From: Lewinella sp. JB7 | GTDB taxonomy: Bacteria; Bacteroidota; Bacteroidia; Chitinophagales; Saprospiraceae | DNA: 64,000 bases | NCBI RefSeq assembly: GCF_024297185.1 | Contig: NZ_JANCTD010000002.1 | Location: 1-64,000 of the forward strand | Direction: 5' to 3' | Part shown: positions 17,544 to 26,198 of the stretch, in pieces | Layout: each line of letters opens with the position of its first letter | How positions within the stretch are numbered: position 1 is the first letter of the stretch | Position numbers and translations under genes: made by a program | The notes under the pieces: model-generated | What the model saw: the letters and a program-made list of their open reading frames with translations, nothing else | The model's database searches: none | What the model was told of the DNA's origin: nothing

Positions 17544-17548
17544 CTTCC

Positions 17549-18148
17549 ATGAAGCACTGGTCCGTACTCTTACTCCTGTGGCTGCCCGCGCTCGTGGGCG
17601 CCCAATCCTACGACGCCGCCCTGGGCATTCGCATCGGGACGGAGTGGGGGGCCACCGCCCAGCTACGCCTTCCGCAGATCCACAAAAACTTCGTGGTGGA
17701 ATCCATCATTTCCTCCTCCATCGGAACGGACGAGGGTACGGTTACCCTGCTGGGCAAGCAGCACCAACCCCTACTGAGTCGCCGGCTTAATCTGTTCTAC
17801 GGCGCGGGACTTCATGCGGGCTGGAACAACGAGATCGATACCGAAACGGGCGAGACCTTCAACGGGCCCAAGGGATTGACGGGCATCGTGGGACTGGAGG
17901 CCACGGTCGGCAAGGTCAACCTAAGTTACGACTTCAAGCCTGCCCTGAACGTGAGCGGGGGCTCCTCGGTGCTGAATACCCAGACCGCGGTGAGCGTGCG
18001 CTACGTGATCGGTAAGCGCAACAGCCTCTGGAATAAGGACAAGGAGCGGGAAATCAAGAAACGCCGGCGGGACAAACAACGGGAAAAACGCCGCGAAGAA
18101 CGGGAACGTGCCGGCAAACGGTGGTTCCAGGTCTGGAAAAAGGGCTAA
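17549..18148 (+). CDS. secreted protein with highly charged C-terminal tail
   Basis: The 199-residue protein has a signal peptide (MKHWSVLLLLWLPALVGAQ, cleavage after AQ or GA) and a body of alternating hydrophobic and polar stretches that looks like a small outer-membrane beta-barrel (for example LNLFYGAGLHAGW and VGLEATVGKVNLSYDFKPAL). The last 35 residues are almost all Lys, Arg and Glu, ending RWFQVWKKG. No family is recognised. It starts 5 bases after the ABC ATPase stop, so it is probably cotranscribed. Confidence 0.75.
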   Translation: MKHWSVLLLLWLPALVGAQSYDAALGIRIGTEWGATAQLRLPQIHKNFVVESIISSSIGTDEGTVTLLGKQHQPLLSRRLNLFYGAGLHAGWNNEIDTETGETFNGPKGLTGIVGLEATVGKVNLSYDFKPALNVSGGSSVLNTQTAVSVRYVIGKRNSLWNKDKEREIKKRRRDKQREKRREERERAGKRWFQVWKKG

Positions 18149-18205
18149 GCGCGGGGGTTGAACACTCCCCGCAAGTGGGGGTTTGGAGGTAGACAATTCC
18201 GCTAG

Positions 18206-19381
18206 ATGCCCCCCACAGACTACGACCTTATTATCGTCGGTGCCGGACCCGCCGGTTCCACCACGGCCCGATTCGCCGCTTCCGCCGGATTGCGGGTACT
18301 GCTGATCGACAAACGGCAGGAGTTGGGCGCTCCTATTCAGTGTTCAGGGGCTATCAGCGGACACGGGCTCGCTGCCGCCGGTATTCCTCCGGATCCCGAA
18401 TTCATTCACGAAGCCATTTACGGCTTCGCGATCTACAACGATCGCGGTGACCGGACCGTCCACGATTACCGTCAACTGAAGGGCGACGAATACGGACCCG
18501 GGCCCGGTAAAAAGCCGCTGGGCTACGTAGTGGACCGTCGACGCTTCGACCGTTACCTGATGACCCAGGCCGAACGCGCCGGTGTAGACGTATGGCTGAA
18601 GACGGAGGGGCTGGGGTACCGGCCCCGGCCGGACGGTAGCTGCACGGTGTCCCTGCTGCGGTACAATCAGCCGATTGAACTCACCACCCGCGTCGTAGTG
18701 GGCGCCGACGGACTGCAATCCCAGGTCGGCAAGTGGGCCGGACTGCAGACCCACATCAAGATCACCGAACTGGCGGGGTGCCTGCAGTTCATCGTAGACG
18801 GGGTGGAAACGGAGGGGCTGCTCGAGATCGTCACCGGCCACGAGTGGGCTCCCGGTGGCTATGCCTGGGTGTTTCCGAAGGGCCACGGCTACGCCGAGAT
18901 CGGACTGGGCGTCATTGCCACGATGACGGATAAACCCGCACGCTGGCATCTGGACAAGTTTATCACCCAGAGCTTTTTCCGCGACCGCTTCGCCGGTAGT
19001 CGCATTTTGGAGGTACAGGGTGGGGGAGTACCGCTGGCCGCCCCCCTGCGTACCCAGTTCGCGGACAACATGATCCTCGTGGGCGATGCCGCCCGCCACG
19101 TCAACCCCATCACCGGGGGCGGATTACACACCGCGGTGGCGGGCGGTAAAATCGCGGCCGATTTTCTCGTCGGCCACCTGGGTGACGGACTACCCCTGCA
19201 GGGCGGCGCGCTGGAAGCCTACCAACGCGCCTGGCTTGGTGCCATGGGCGATAAGATGTGGAAGCTCTACGGGATCAAGACCGGTATCTTTCACAATATG
19301 GACATTGGCGAGCGCGATCGTCAGCTATACGCGACGATGTCAAGCTACTTCAGCCCCACTTCCGAATTCAAAAAGATATGA
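18206..19381 (+). CDS. geranylgeranyl reductase family FAD-dependent oxidoreductase
   Basis: The 391-residue flavoprotein starts with the FAD Rossmann motif IIVGAGPAGSTTARFAA (GxGxxG at 12-17). It has the family's PIQCSGAISGHGL segment, DRRRFDRYLM, and the second FAD motif LVGDAARHVNPITGGGLHTA. It would saturate isoprenoid double bonds, for example on geranylgeranyl-PP or a prenylquinone side chain. Archaeal relatives take electrons from ferredoxin, and the next gene is a ferredoxin that begins in an ATGA overlap with this stop. The real substrate is not known; ring-modifying oxidoreductases of the same superfamily are an alternative. Confidence 0.82.
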   Translation: MPPTDYDLIIVGAGPAGSTTARFAASAGLRVLLIDKRQELGAPIQCSGAISGHGLAAAGIPPDPEFIHEAIYGFAIYNDRGDRTVHDYRQLKGDEYGPGPGKKPLGYVVDRRRFDRYLMTQAERAGVDVWLKTEGLGYRPRPDGSCTVSLLRYNQPIELTTRVVVGADGLQSQVGKWAGLQTHIKITELAGCLQFIVDGVETEGLLEIVTGHEWAPGGYAWVFPKGHGYAEIGLGVIATMTDKPARWHLDKFITQSFFRDRFAGSRILEVQGGGVPLAAPLRTQFADNMILVGDAARHVNPITGGGLHTAVAGGKIAADFLVGHLGDGLPLQGGALEAYQRAWLGAMGDKMWKLYGIKTGIFHNMDIGERDRQLYATMSSYFSPTSEFKKI

Positions 19382-19614
19382 GCAAACAACAACCCGTCCT
19401 GTTCAGCATCGGCTGGAATGCCTGCATCAACTGTGGCGCGTGCGTAGCGATCTGCCCCCAGGAAGCCGGCTTCGTGAGCCCGTTCGATACCATTGCGGTC
19501 GATCGTCCCTGCGACATCGCCTGTTTGCTCTGCGAAAGCATTTGCCCGGTAGATACGATCACCCACGTACCGGTGGAACAGCCCGCGGTGAGCGTAGTGA
19601 CAGTCGATCGATAA
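19378..19614 (+). CDS. 2x[4Fe-4S] ferredoxin
   Basis: The 78-residue protein has one canonical motif, CINCGACVAICP, and a second, CDIACLLCESICP, with one extra residue between the first two cysteines (Cx3Cx2Cx3C). The ATG at 19378 overlaps the stop of the upstream flavoprotein gene. It likely supplies low-potential electrons to that enzyme. Its last 56 bases overlap the 3' end of the convergent threonine aldolase gene. Confidence 0.88.
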   Translation: MSKQQPVLFSIGWNACINCGACVAICPQEAGFVSPFDTIAVDRPCDIACLLCESICPVDTITHVPVEQPAVSVVTVDR

Positions 19615-20602
19615 CGTAGTCAATCTGTTCTTCCGTCACGCCCAGGTGGGTCGTGAAGCGAACGGTCCGCGGACCGAATGCGGTGGCCAGAATATCGTGT
19701 TCCCGTAAGCGCTCGAGAAATGTGGCGGCCGTTTCGTCGCGAAGGTCGAAAATACAGATGTTGGTTTCCGTGTCGGCGACGGAGGCGACGCCGGGCAGGT
19801 CGCGTAATGCCGCCGCCAGGCGGCGTGCCCGGGCGTTATCTTCCGCGAGTCGGTCTACGTGGTGGTCCAGCGCATAGAGGCCGGCCGCGGCCAGGTAACC
19901 CGCCTGTCGCATACCACCCCCGAGCACTTTCCGGTACCGGCGGGCTTCGTCGATCAGGGACTGCTTTCCGATCAGCAGGCTGCCGACCGGGGCCCCCAAA
20001 CCTTTGCTCAGGCACAGCGACACGGTATCGAAGAGCGTACCCCACTGCCGGGGTGTTTCTCCGGTTTCTACCAGGGCGTTGAAGAGACGGGCTCCGTCGA
20101 GGTGGACCGCCAGTCCGTGGGCGCGGGCTTCCCGGACCAGCAGGGCGGCTTCGTCGATGGTGTAGATACTGCCGCCGCCCTTGTTGCAGGTGTTCTCGAC
20201 GACGAGCAGACGCGTACGGGGGAGCCAGTCGTACTCCGGTTTTACGGCCGCATCGATCTGACCGGGAAGGATCTTGCCGCGTTCGCCGTGCACGAGGTTC
20301 ATACTCACACTCGACAGCAGGCTGTAAACTCCACCTTCATACTGGTAGATGTGACTCTTCTCTTCGCAGATCACTTCGTCCAACGGGCGGGTGTGGCACT
20401 TGATGGCGAGCTGGTTCGTCATCGTTCCGGAGGGACAAAAGAGGGCGGCTTCCATGCCGAACATGTCCGCGACGGTCGCTTCCAGCTGGTTCACGGTCGG
20501 ATCCTGGCGGAATACGTCGTCACCGACCGGGGCGGCGAACATGGCCTCCAGCATTGCGGGGGTCGGCTGGGTAGCGGTATCGGAAATGAGATTGACGAGC
20601 AT
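19559..20602 (-). CDS. ltaE: low-specificity L-threonine aldolase
   Basis: The 347-residue PLP enzyme cleaves L-threonine or allo-threonine to glycine and acetaldehyde. It starts with LISDTATQPTPAMLEAM and has VGDDVFRQDPTVNQLE, the His-containing EKSHIYQYEGG, LHLDGARLFNA and PLP Lys200 in LCLSKGLGAPVGS. Length matches the family. The last 18 codons overlap the ferredoxin gene on the opposite strand. It begins 2 bases after the stop of the AlaDH-like gene, in the same operon. Confidence 0.94.
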   Translation of the reverse strand: MLVNLISDTATQPTPAMLEAMFAAPVGDDVFRQDPTVNQLEATVADMFGMEAALFCPSGTMTNQLAIKCHTRPLDEVICEEKSHIYQYEGGVYSLLSSVSMNLVHGERGKILPGQIDAAVKPEYDWLPRTRLLVVENTCNKGGGSIYTIDEAALLVREARAHGLAVHLDGARLFNALVETGETPRQWGTLFDTVSLCLSKGLGAPVGSLLIGKQSLIDEARRYRKVLGGGMRQAGYLAAAGLYALDHHVDRLAEDNARARRLAAALRDLPGVASVADTETNICIFDLRDETAATFLERLREHDILATAFGPRTVRFTTHLGVTEEQIDYVIDRLSLRSPRAVPPVRG

Positions 20603-20604
20603 GG

Positions 20605-21843
20605 TCAGGAGTTAGGAAGGAGCATGCCGGCGGCAAAATCGCGCAAGTACTTGAACGAATCTCCGAGTTGACCGAAGTGGGTAATGGTGGCGCGCTGTAG
20701 AATGTCGCTCTCCGCACGATTGAATTCGGGGAGGATACGTTCGATCAGAATCTTTCCGAATGCTTTACTGGCATCGCGCGGCAGCTCGCTCGGGAGATTG
20801 TCGATGGACATGACGTCGATGCCGGCCGGCGTATAGGGGGCGGTCTCGGAGCCCGAGTCTGGATCGTAGCCGAAAACCGGGTCGGCAATGGTGGAGGCCT
20901 TCAGGGTCGAGGGCACGCTGGCGGCCGGCGCAATGTCGCAGGTGACGTCGGCGATGGTCCGTATGCGGAATTCAGGCTGTTGCATGTCCTCCTTCGTAAA
21001 GAAGGCCGGCGCCTTTCCGTCCCAGTAGATGCCGTTGATGAAGACATCGGCGACGCGGGCGTAGGGTGCGAACGCCGAGACGTACTCAGCACTGTGGGCG
21101 TAAAAGTGCTGCCGCTTCACCGCCTTGCCGTTGGGGTGGGTGACGTATTTCTCTACCGGCAACTGCGTAAATACCGCGCCGGAGGTGCCGCCGTCCAGAA
21201 ATTCTTCCGGGGTGACTCGTTGGAGGCCGGCATCTCCCAGGACCCGCGCTGCTCCCGCGCCTACCCGCCCCGTGCCCGTCAGTACCACCCGTAGGTTTTC
21301 GGGCAACTTCAGGTCCGCGTACACGCGTTTGGCTTCCGCGTAATCGTAGAGGTCCTTCAGTCGGGGCAGGCTGAATTCATTCGTTCGTTTGCCGTAAGCC
21401 CACAGTCCGTTGTGCGCACCGACCATGCCGGCCCAGTAGCCGAAGGCGATGAGGCGCTTGCCCTGGTCGTCGGTCAGGTATTCGTAGTCAATGTGCGTGA
21501 TCTTCTTGTCGAGCAGAGCCCGCAGCAAGCCCTGGTTGTAGGGTTGGAATTTGGCGACGTGGGCAAAATTGCAGTAGGTCTTGCCGGCGATCAGGCGATC
21601 GATCGGGACTTCCTTAATGCCGAGCAATAGTTGCCGGTCGCTGATGTCCTCCCGCAGGGGCACGCCCGACTTGCGGTATTCCTCGTCGGTGTAACAGCGG
21701 TGGGGACTGGGCTGAACGACGATGTCGTAGCCGGCCCGGATCAGACCGGCCACCTGCTTCGGAGTCAGGGGGACCCGAGCGTCCGAGGGTTGTTTTTCCT
21801 CCCGGATTACGGCAATGGTGGGGGTGTGTTGGTTGGGACTCAT
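20605..21843 (-). CDS. AlaDH/PNT-fold saccharopine dehydrogenase-like enzyme
   Basis: The 412-residue protein has the alanine-dehydrogenase/transhydrogenase N-terminal pattern (AVIREEKQPSDARVPLTPKQV, with Arg and Lys substrate residues), a GIKEVPIDRL segment and a nucleotide-binding VVLTGTGRVGAGAARVLGDAG. The SRKTYCNFAHVAKFQPYN-like region (KTYCNFAHVAKFQPYN) and IDYEYLTDD resemble NAD+-dependent, lysine-forming saccharopine dehydrogenase. The exact reaction is uncertain; it could act on another amino acid. It overlaps the PAP2 gene in an ATGA and is followed 2 bases later by ltaE. Confidence 0.78.
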   Translation of the reverse strand: MSPNQHTPTIAVIREEKQPSDARVPLTPKQVAGLIRAGYDIVVQPSPHRCYTDEEYRKSGVPLREDISDRQLLLGIKEVPIDRLIAGKTYCNFAHVAKFQPYNQGLLRALLDKKITHIDYEYLTDDQGKRLIAFGYWAGMVGAHNGLWAYGKRTNEFSLPRLKDLYDYAEAKRVYADLKLPENLRVVLTGTGRVGAGAARVLGDAGLQRVTPEEFLDGGTSGAVFTQLPVEKYVTHPNGKAVKRQHFYAHSAEYVSAFAPYARVADVFINGIYWDGKAPAFFTKEDMQQPEFRIRTIADVTCDIAPAASVPSTLKASTIADPVFGYDPDSGSETAPYTPAGIDVMSIDNLPSELPRDASKAFGKILIERILPEFNRAESDILQRATITHFGQLGDSFKYLRDFAAGMLLPNS

Positions 21844-22598
21844 ACGGGTTGGTCGGGGGTTACGTTTTCTTCTACCGGGGGCAGTTCACGTTTGCGTGAC
21901 CACCACAGACCATCGTTCAACACCTTGCTCTCCGGGAAGATTTTCCACTGTAAAAAGAACATGGCGATGGCGATGAGTAGTCCCAGAAAAGCACCGGCGG
22001 TCACGTCGCGCAGGAAATGATACAGCAGGTACATACGACTGAAGGCGACTTCTGCCGCGAGCAGGAAGCACAGTATGCTGATGGCAATCTTCGGCCGCCG
22101 GATGTTGAAGCAAACGAAGCTGTACAGCGCGAAGGCGGAAGCGGAATGCCCGCTCGGAAAACTGGAGTAGCCCCAGTTGCGCATGGGCTCTTCGAAAAGG
22201 TTCAGACTATGCCAGGTTTCCTCGAAATTGTCGAAGAAATACCGCATCGGGCGCGCCTGGGCAAAGTAGATCTTGAGGAGCCCGGTAACGATGCCGACGG
22301 TCACTCCCGTAACCACCGAGAATATGGCGGTGCGTACCCGGTACGTAAGCAGCAGGATTAAAACGATGATGTAGGCGATGGGCTCCCCGAGACGGGTGCC
22401 GGCGATAAAGATCCGGTCGTAAGTCGGGGTCCGCAATTGGTTGATGGCGATGAGTTCGTCTCCCTGTTGGTTCGTCACCACGAGGTACAGAAACCCCAGT
22501 AGGAGGAGCAGGACGCCAATGAGGAAGAAGCGGTTGGCCCGCAGAAAAGTCCGTAGACGCAGGCTCGGTGGGGTGAAATGTCGGCGGGTGAACGGCAT
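21840..22598 (-). CDS. PAP2 family membrane phosphatase
   Basis: The 252-residue integral membrane protein has the three PAP2 motifs: KIYFAQARP, PSGHSASAF and SRMYLLYHFLRDVTAG, all catalytic Arg and His present. Five to six hydrophobic helices are predicted. It would dephosphorylate a lipid phosphate such as undecaprenyl-PP or phosphatidate. The ATG at 22598 begins MPFTRRHF; the open frame upstream is antisense-like low-quality sequence. It overlaps the AlaDH-like gene by 4 bases. Confidence 0.92.
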   Translation of the reverse strand: MPFTRRHFTPPSLRLRTFLRANRFFLIGVLLLLLGFLYLVVTNQQGDELIAINQLRTPTYDRIFIAGTRLGEPIAYIIVLILLLTYRVRTAIFSVVTGVTVGIVTGLLKIYFAQARPMRYFFDNFEETWHSLNLFEEPMRNWGYSSFPSGHSASAFALYSFVCFNIRRPKIAISILCFLLAAEVAFSRMYLLYHFLRDVTAGAFLGLLIAIAMFFLQWKIFPESKVLNDGLWWSRKRELPPVEENVTPDQPV

Positions 22599-22615
22599 GG
22601 GGCGAAGGTAGCCAA

Positions 22616-24310
22616 TTAGGGCTTCCTTACCATACGGCGCAGGGCCGCAACCCGGCGGCTGTCCTTCGCCCGACGGTAGGCCTGCGACATCCGGTCCGTG
22701 TCCACCAGCTTCGCGTCGTTCATTGCGCTCAGCGTGATCCACAGACTCACCGGAAACAGGATCAAGCAGGGCATCCAGCCGGCGAAGACGCCGTTGACCA
22801 CGAAACTTTCCGCCAGCTTCCTGCAAAAAATGGTGAGGATGATGAAGATCACGAAGAAGATAATGCTCACCAGGATCGGGTAGCCGAACCCCCCCTTGCG
22901 CACGATGGCCCCCATGGGCGCCCCGATGAAGATGAAGATGACGCATACGACCGCCATGCTGTACTTCATGTGCATATCGTAGACGTGCTTCACCCGCGAC
23001 TCCTGTATGCCGGGCAGTAAGCGGACGGCCGATTGGGCCTGGCCCACCACCGATCGTACGCTCGAACGCGCCCGGTTATAGATGCGCGTCCGGTCGCTCG
23101 GCGGCACCGTAGCGAGCAGGGCCTCCAGTCCCGGCCACGGGTCGGCGGCTTTCACCACCTCGTGATTCATGGCCGCGGCGTAGAGGGTACTGTCGCGGCG
23201 ATAGGCCCCGTGTCCCGGGAGTTCCGTTACCTCCCGCTCGATAAAGCCCTCGTGCGCGGACCGCTCGACGGCAGCCGAGTCGATCTCCTGCGCGTCGGCT
23301 ACGATATCGTCAAGACTACGCGCGTCGTCGAGGGAATCCATCATGCGGAGGCGTGCCATCTCCGTCAGTTCCTGATCGGTGAGTTGATTGCGGTACTTGA
23401 CGGTGTCGCGGGGCAGCTGGGGTAGGTAGGCGACCAGGTGATTACTGAGGGCCTGTTTGCGGACGGCAATGTCGGTGTTGATGGAGTCCACCCCCTCCCG
23501 CAACTGCCAGGTCGAGAGCATGCTGCGGTTGGTGGAAAACAGCGATGCCGCATGCTGCTGCAACTGAAATTCACTCAGGTCGAAGATCTTGGTGTAGCTG
23601 TCGAAGCTCGTCCGCATGAAGGGGGTGTTCCTTCCGCTCGCTCCTCCGGGACGCTGCTCGATGTACTGGTGCCCGTCGAAGAGGCGCATGACGAAGAACT
23701 TACCCCGGTCAGCGGAAAACATTTCCCCCCGGTCGGCAATGATCTCCGACAATTCGCCGATGTTGGCCTTCGTGTGGTCGTAGATGAGCACGTTATCGAT
23801 GTCGCGGCCATTGTCGCTACGCCCCCCCAGGCGGATCGTAAATTGGTTGAAGTCCTCGTTGAATACCCCCGGTTCCATGTTGAGGGTCGGCTTCTTTTGC
23901 TGGATGTCGTACATCCGGGCACCGAACTGCAGATTGGCCGCGGGAATGATGTAGTCCGAGCAGGCGTAGGACACCACGGCGCTCACAATGCCGAAGACGA
24001 CCAGCGTGCGCATCACCCGCAGCAGCGATACGCCCGCGCTCTTAAAACTGGACAGTTCGTAGTGCTCGGCCAGGTTACCGAGGACCATGACGGAGGAGAT
24101 GAGTAGCGCCAGGGGGAGGGCCAGCGGCACCAGGCCGACGCACTTATACGCCAGCAGCTCCATGATCAGAAAAAAACTCAGACCCTTTCCCGCGATATCG
24201 TCGAGGTATAGCCAGAGGATTTGCATCAGCAGGACGAACAGCGCAATACCGAAGGTCACGATGAACGGACCTACGAACGACTTGGCCAACAGTTTGTCGA
24301 GCTGCTTCAT
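22616..24310 (-). CDS. LptF/LptG family lipopolysaccharide export permease
   Basis: The 564-residue protein has three N-terminal membrane helices (about 15-37, 52-78, 99-120), a periplasmic jellyroll region, and three C-terminal helices (about 455-475, 487-507, 520-540). The opening MKQLDKLLAKSFVGPF and VLGNLAEHYELSSFKSAGVSLLR are YjgP/YjgQ signatures. Compared with the approximately 360-residue enterobacterial proteins it has an extra, mostly charged helical segment of about 150-180 residues between the jellyroll and the last helices, a form known in Bacteroidota. It moves LPS out of the inner membrane with LptB. The PAP2 gene follows 17 bases later. Confidence 0.88.
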   Translation of the reverse strand: MKQLDKLLAKSFVGPFIVTFGIALFVLLMQILWLYLDDIAGKGLSFFLIMELLAYKCVGLVPLALPLALLISSVMVLGNLAEHYELSSFKSAGVSLLRVMRTLVVFGIVSAVVSYACSDYIIPAANLQFGARMYDIQQKKPTLNMEPGVFNEDFNQFTIRLGGRSDNGRDIDNVLIYDHTKANIGELSEIIADRGEMFSADRGKFFVMRLFDGHQYIEQRPGGASGRNTPFMRTSFDSYTKIFDLSEFQLQQHAASLFSTNRSMLSTWQLREGVDSINTDIAVRKQALSNHLVAYLPQLPRDTVKYRNQLTDQELTEMARLRMMDSLDDARSLDDIVADAQEIDSAAVERSAHEGFIEREVTELPGHGAYRRDSTLYAAAMNHEVVKAADPWPGLEALLATVPPSDRTRIYNRARSSVRSVVGQAQSAVRLLPGIQESRVKHVYDMHMKYSMAVVCVIFIFIGAPMGAIVRKGGFGYPILVSIIFFVIFIILTIFCRKLAESFVVNGVFAGWMPCLILFPVSLWITLSAMNDAKLVDTDRMSQAYRRAKDSRRVAALRRMVRKP

Positions 24311-24361
24311 CGGGGATAAAGACGCCCGGCCGCCCCGGATTGTTGCCCGCCGCGCGGGTCG

Positions 24362-24688
24362 CTACTCGTCCTTCTTCATGTCCTTGCGCAGCTCGTGAAA
24401 TTCTTCCTCGCTGGGTACGTGTCCGGTTTCGTGCATACCGTCTACGGTACGCTGGGCTTCCTGGGCCGTCATGCCCTCGTCCCGGTGACCGTCGATGCCC
24501 TCCTGGTTGATGTTGTAGCTGGTGTCGTTGACGACATTCTGGTAGGGGTCGTTTGTTTTCAGGTGCTTGGCCCGCTGGGTGTTTTGCGCTTTCCGGGTGG
24601 CCCAGTACACGATGCCCAGTACGATGAGCCCGCCCAGAATCCAGAACAGATCGTCGGTGAAGCCGCCGGCTTGCAGATAGATTGCCAT
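24362..24688 (-). CDS. small single-helix membrane protein
   Basis: The 108-residue protein has one membrane helix (about 14-30, FWILGGLIVLGIVYWATR) near the N-terminus and a hydrophilic acidic tail (YNINQEGIDGHRDEGMTAQEA and EEEFHELRKDMKKDE). The ATG at 24688 gives a short N-terminus; the frame is open further up without supporting similarity. No family is recognised. It lies 51 bases upstream of the LptF/G gene on the same strand. Confidence 0.65.
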   Translation of the reverse strand: MAIYLQAGGFTDDLFWILGGLIVLGIVYWATRKAQNTQRAKHLKTNDPYQNVVNDTSYNINQEGIDGHRDEGMTAQEAQRTVDGMHETGHVPSEEEFHELRKDMKKDE

Positions 24689-24940
24689 GTCGTTTACTTT
24701 ACTGAACCGCCCCCCGCGTGCAGGATGTTCGTTAGGCGCTTGCGACGTCATGACGAGTGGGCGGGAACGCGGGAGCGGCCTGTCTTGGAAAGAGCAACGT
24801 AACTTGGTGGCCGATTTGGTGAACCCCACTTCCCGAACTCCTCCCGGTATTGTAAAGCTTGAGGAGCACGGGGAATAAATTGTACCCCCCACTAAACTTT
24901 AGCCTACCCGGGGCTTTAGCCCTAGATAAATCATCCCCCC

Positions 24941-26194
24941 ATGCAGTTTGTCAATGACCGCTACCAGATCGGTGGCGTTGATGCCCTCCGGATCGTCGAA
25001 CAGTACGGCGCCCCCGTGTACGTGTACGATGCCGACCGGATGAAACGGCAGTACACCCGCATCTGCGATGCTTTTTCCGGGGTGCCGCGATTGCGCATCA
25101 ACTACGCCTGTAAGGCACTGACGAATTTGAATGTCCTGCGCTTATTTCGCCAACTGGGCAGTGGACTGGACACCGTTTCCATGCAGGAACTCGATCTCGG
25201 CTTGATGGCCGGCTTCGATCCCCACGACATTCTCTTTACACCGAATTGCGTCAGTCTGGAGGAGGTGAACGAAGCGGTGTCTAAGGGGGTACGCATCAAC
25301 ATCGACAACATCTCGATCCTCGAGCAATTCGGTGACCAGCACCGGGGAGTACCCGTTTGTATCCGGCTTAACCCCCACATTATGGCCGGGGGCAACAGTA
25401 AGATTAGCGTGGGGCACATCGACTCGAAGTTTGGGATCAGCATTCACCAGGTGCCGCACGTACTTAAAGTGATTAGTGCCCTGGACCTGAAAGTGGAAGG
25501 TCTGCACATGCACACCGGCTCCGATATCCTGGACGCCCAGGTATTCCTGCAGGCGGTGGAGATCCTACTCCGCGCCGCCGCCGACTTCCCCGATCTGGAT
25601 TACCTCGACTTCGGTTCCGGGTTCAAGGTCCCGTACAAGGAGGGGGGCATTGCGACGGACATTGAAGATCTCGGCGAGCGCCTGACCGGCCGCTTCAATG
25701 AGTTCTGCCGGGAGTACGGCCGCGAGCTCGAGCTGATGTTCGAACCCGGAAAATTCCTCGTCAGCGAAGCCGGCACCTTTCTGGTCCGCACGAACGTCGT
25801 AAAGACCACCCCCGCCACGGTCTTCGCGGGAGTGGACAGTGGGCTGAATCACCTGATTCGTCCCATGTTCTACGATGCCTACCACCACATCACCAACGTG
25901 AGCAATCCCTCCGGCAAGCAGCGCATTTACACCGTTGTGGGGTACATCTGCGAGACGGACACCTTCGGCATCAACCGTCAGCTCAGTGAGGTACGGGAGG
26001 GAGACATTCTCGCGATGGATAATGCCGGTGCATACTGTTTCATGATGGCCAGCAACTATAACAGCCGCTACCGCCCCGCGGAGGTAATGGTGCTCGACGG
26101 GGAGCCCCACCTCATTCGCCGTCGCGAACGAATGGAAGATCTGCTCGGCACCCAGGTAGAACTGGCGCAGCTCAAACCATCGGTCAAGGTCTGA
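24941..26194 (+). CDS. lysA: diaminopimelate decarboxylase
   Basis: The 417-residue PLP fold-III enzyme makes L-lysine from meso-diaminopimelate. PLP Lys58 lies in YACKALTN, HMHTGSDI supplies the conserved His and Gly, EPGKFLV replaces the usual EPGR, and CETDTFG carries the active-site Cys. A C-terminal beta domain ends YNSRYRPAEVMV. Length is typical. A small GGGCTTTAGCCC hairpin sits about 25 bases before the ATG, but no lysine riboswitch is seen. The MOSC gene follows after 4 bases. Confidence 0.95.
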   Translation: MQFVNDRYQIGGVDALRIVEQYGAPVYVYDADRMKRQYTRICDAFSGVPRLRINYACKALTNLNVLRLFRQLGSGLDTVSMQELDLGLMAGFDPHDILFTPNCVSLEEVNEAVSKGVRINIDNISILEQFGDQHRGVPVCIRLNPHIMAGGNSKISVGHIDSKFGISIHQVPHVLKVISALDLKVEGLHMHTGSDILDAQVFLQAVEILLRAAADFPDLDYLDFGSGFKVPYKEGGIATDIEDLGERLTGRFNEFCREYGRELELMFEPGKFLVSEAGTFLVRTNVVKTTPATVFAGVDSGLNHLIRPMFYDAYHHITNVSNPSGKQRIYTVVGYICETDTFGINRQLSEVREGDILAMDNAGAYCFMMASNYNSRYRPAEVMVLDGEPHLIRRRERMEDLLGTQVELAQLKPSVKV

Positions 26195-26198
26195 TCCG

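Noticed and set aside
18165-18190. CCCC-GCAAGT-GGGG hairpin as a terminator before the reductase gene
   Set aside because: Four to five pairs only; followed by TTTGG, it may be chance in GC-rich sequence.
24893-24940. Possible lysine riboswitch or attenuator before lysA
   Set aside because: Only a short GGGCTTTAGCCC hairpin and a repeated CTTTAGCC are present; the region is too short for a lysine riboswitch.
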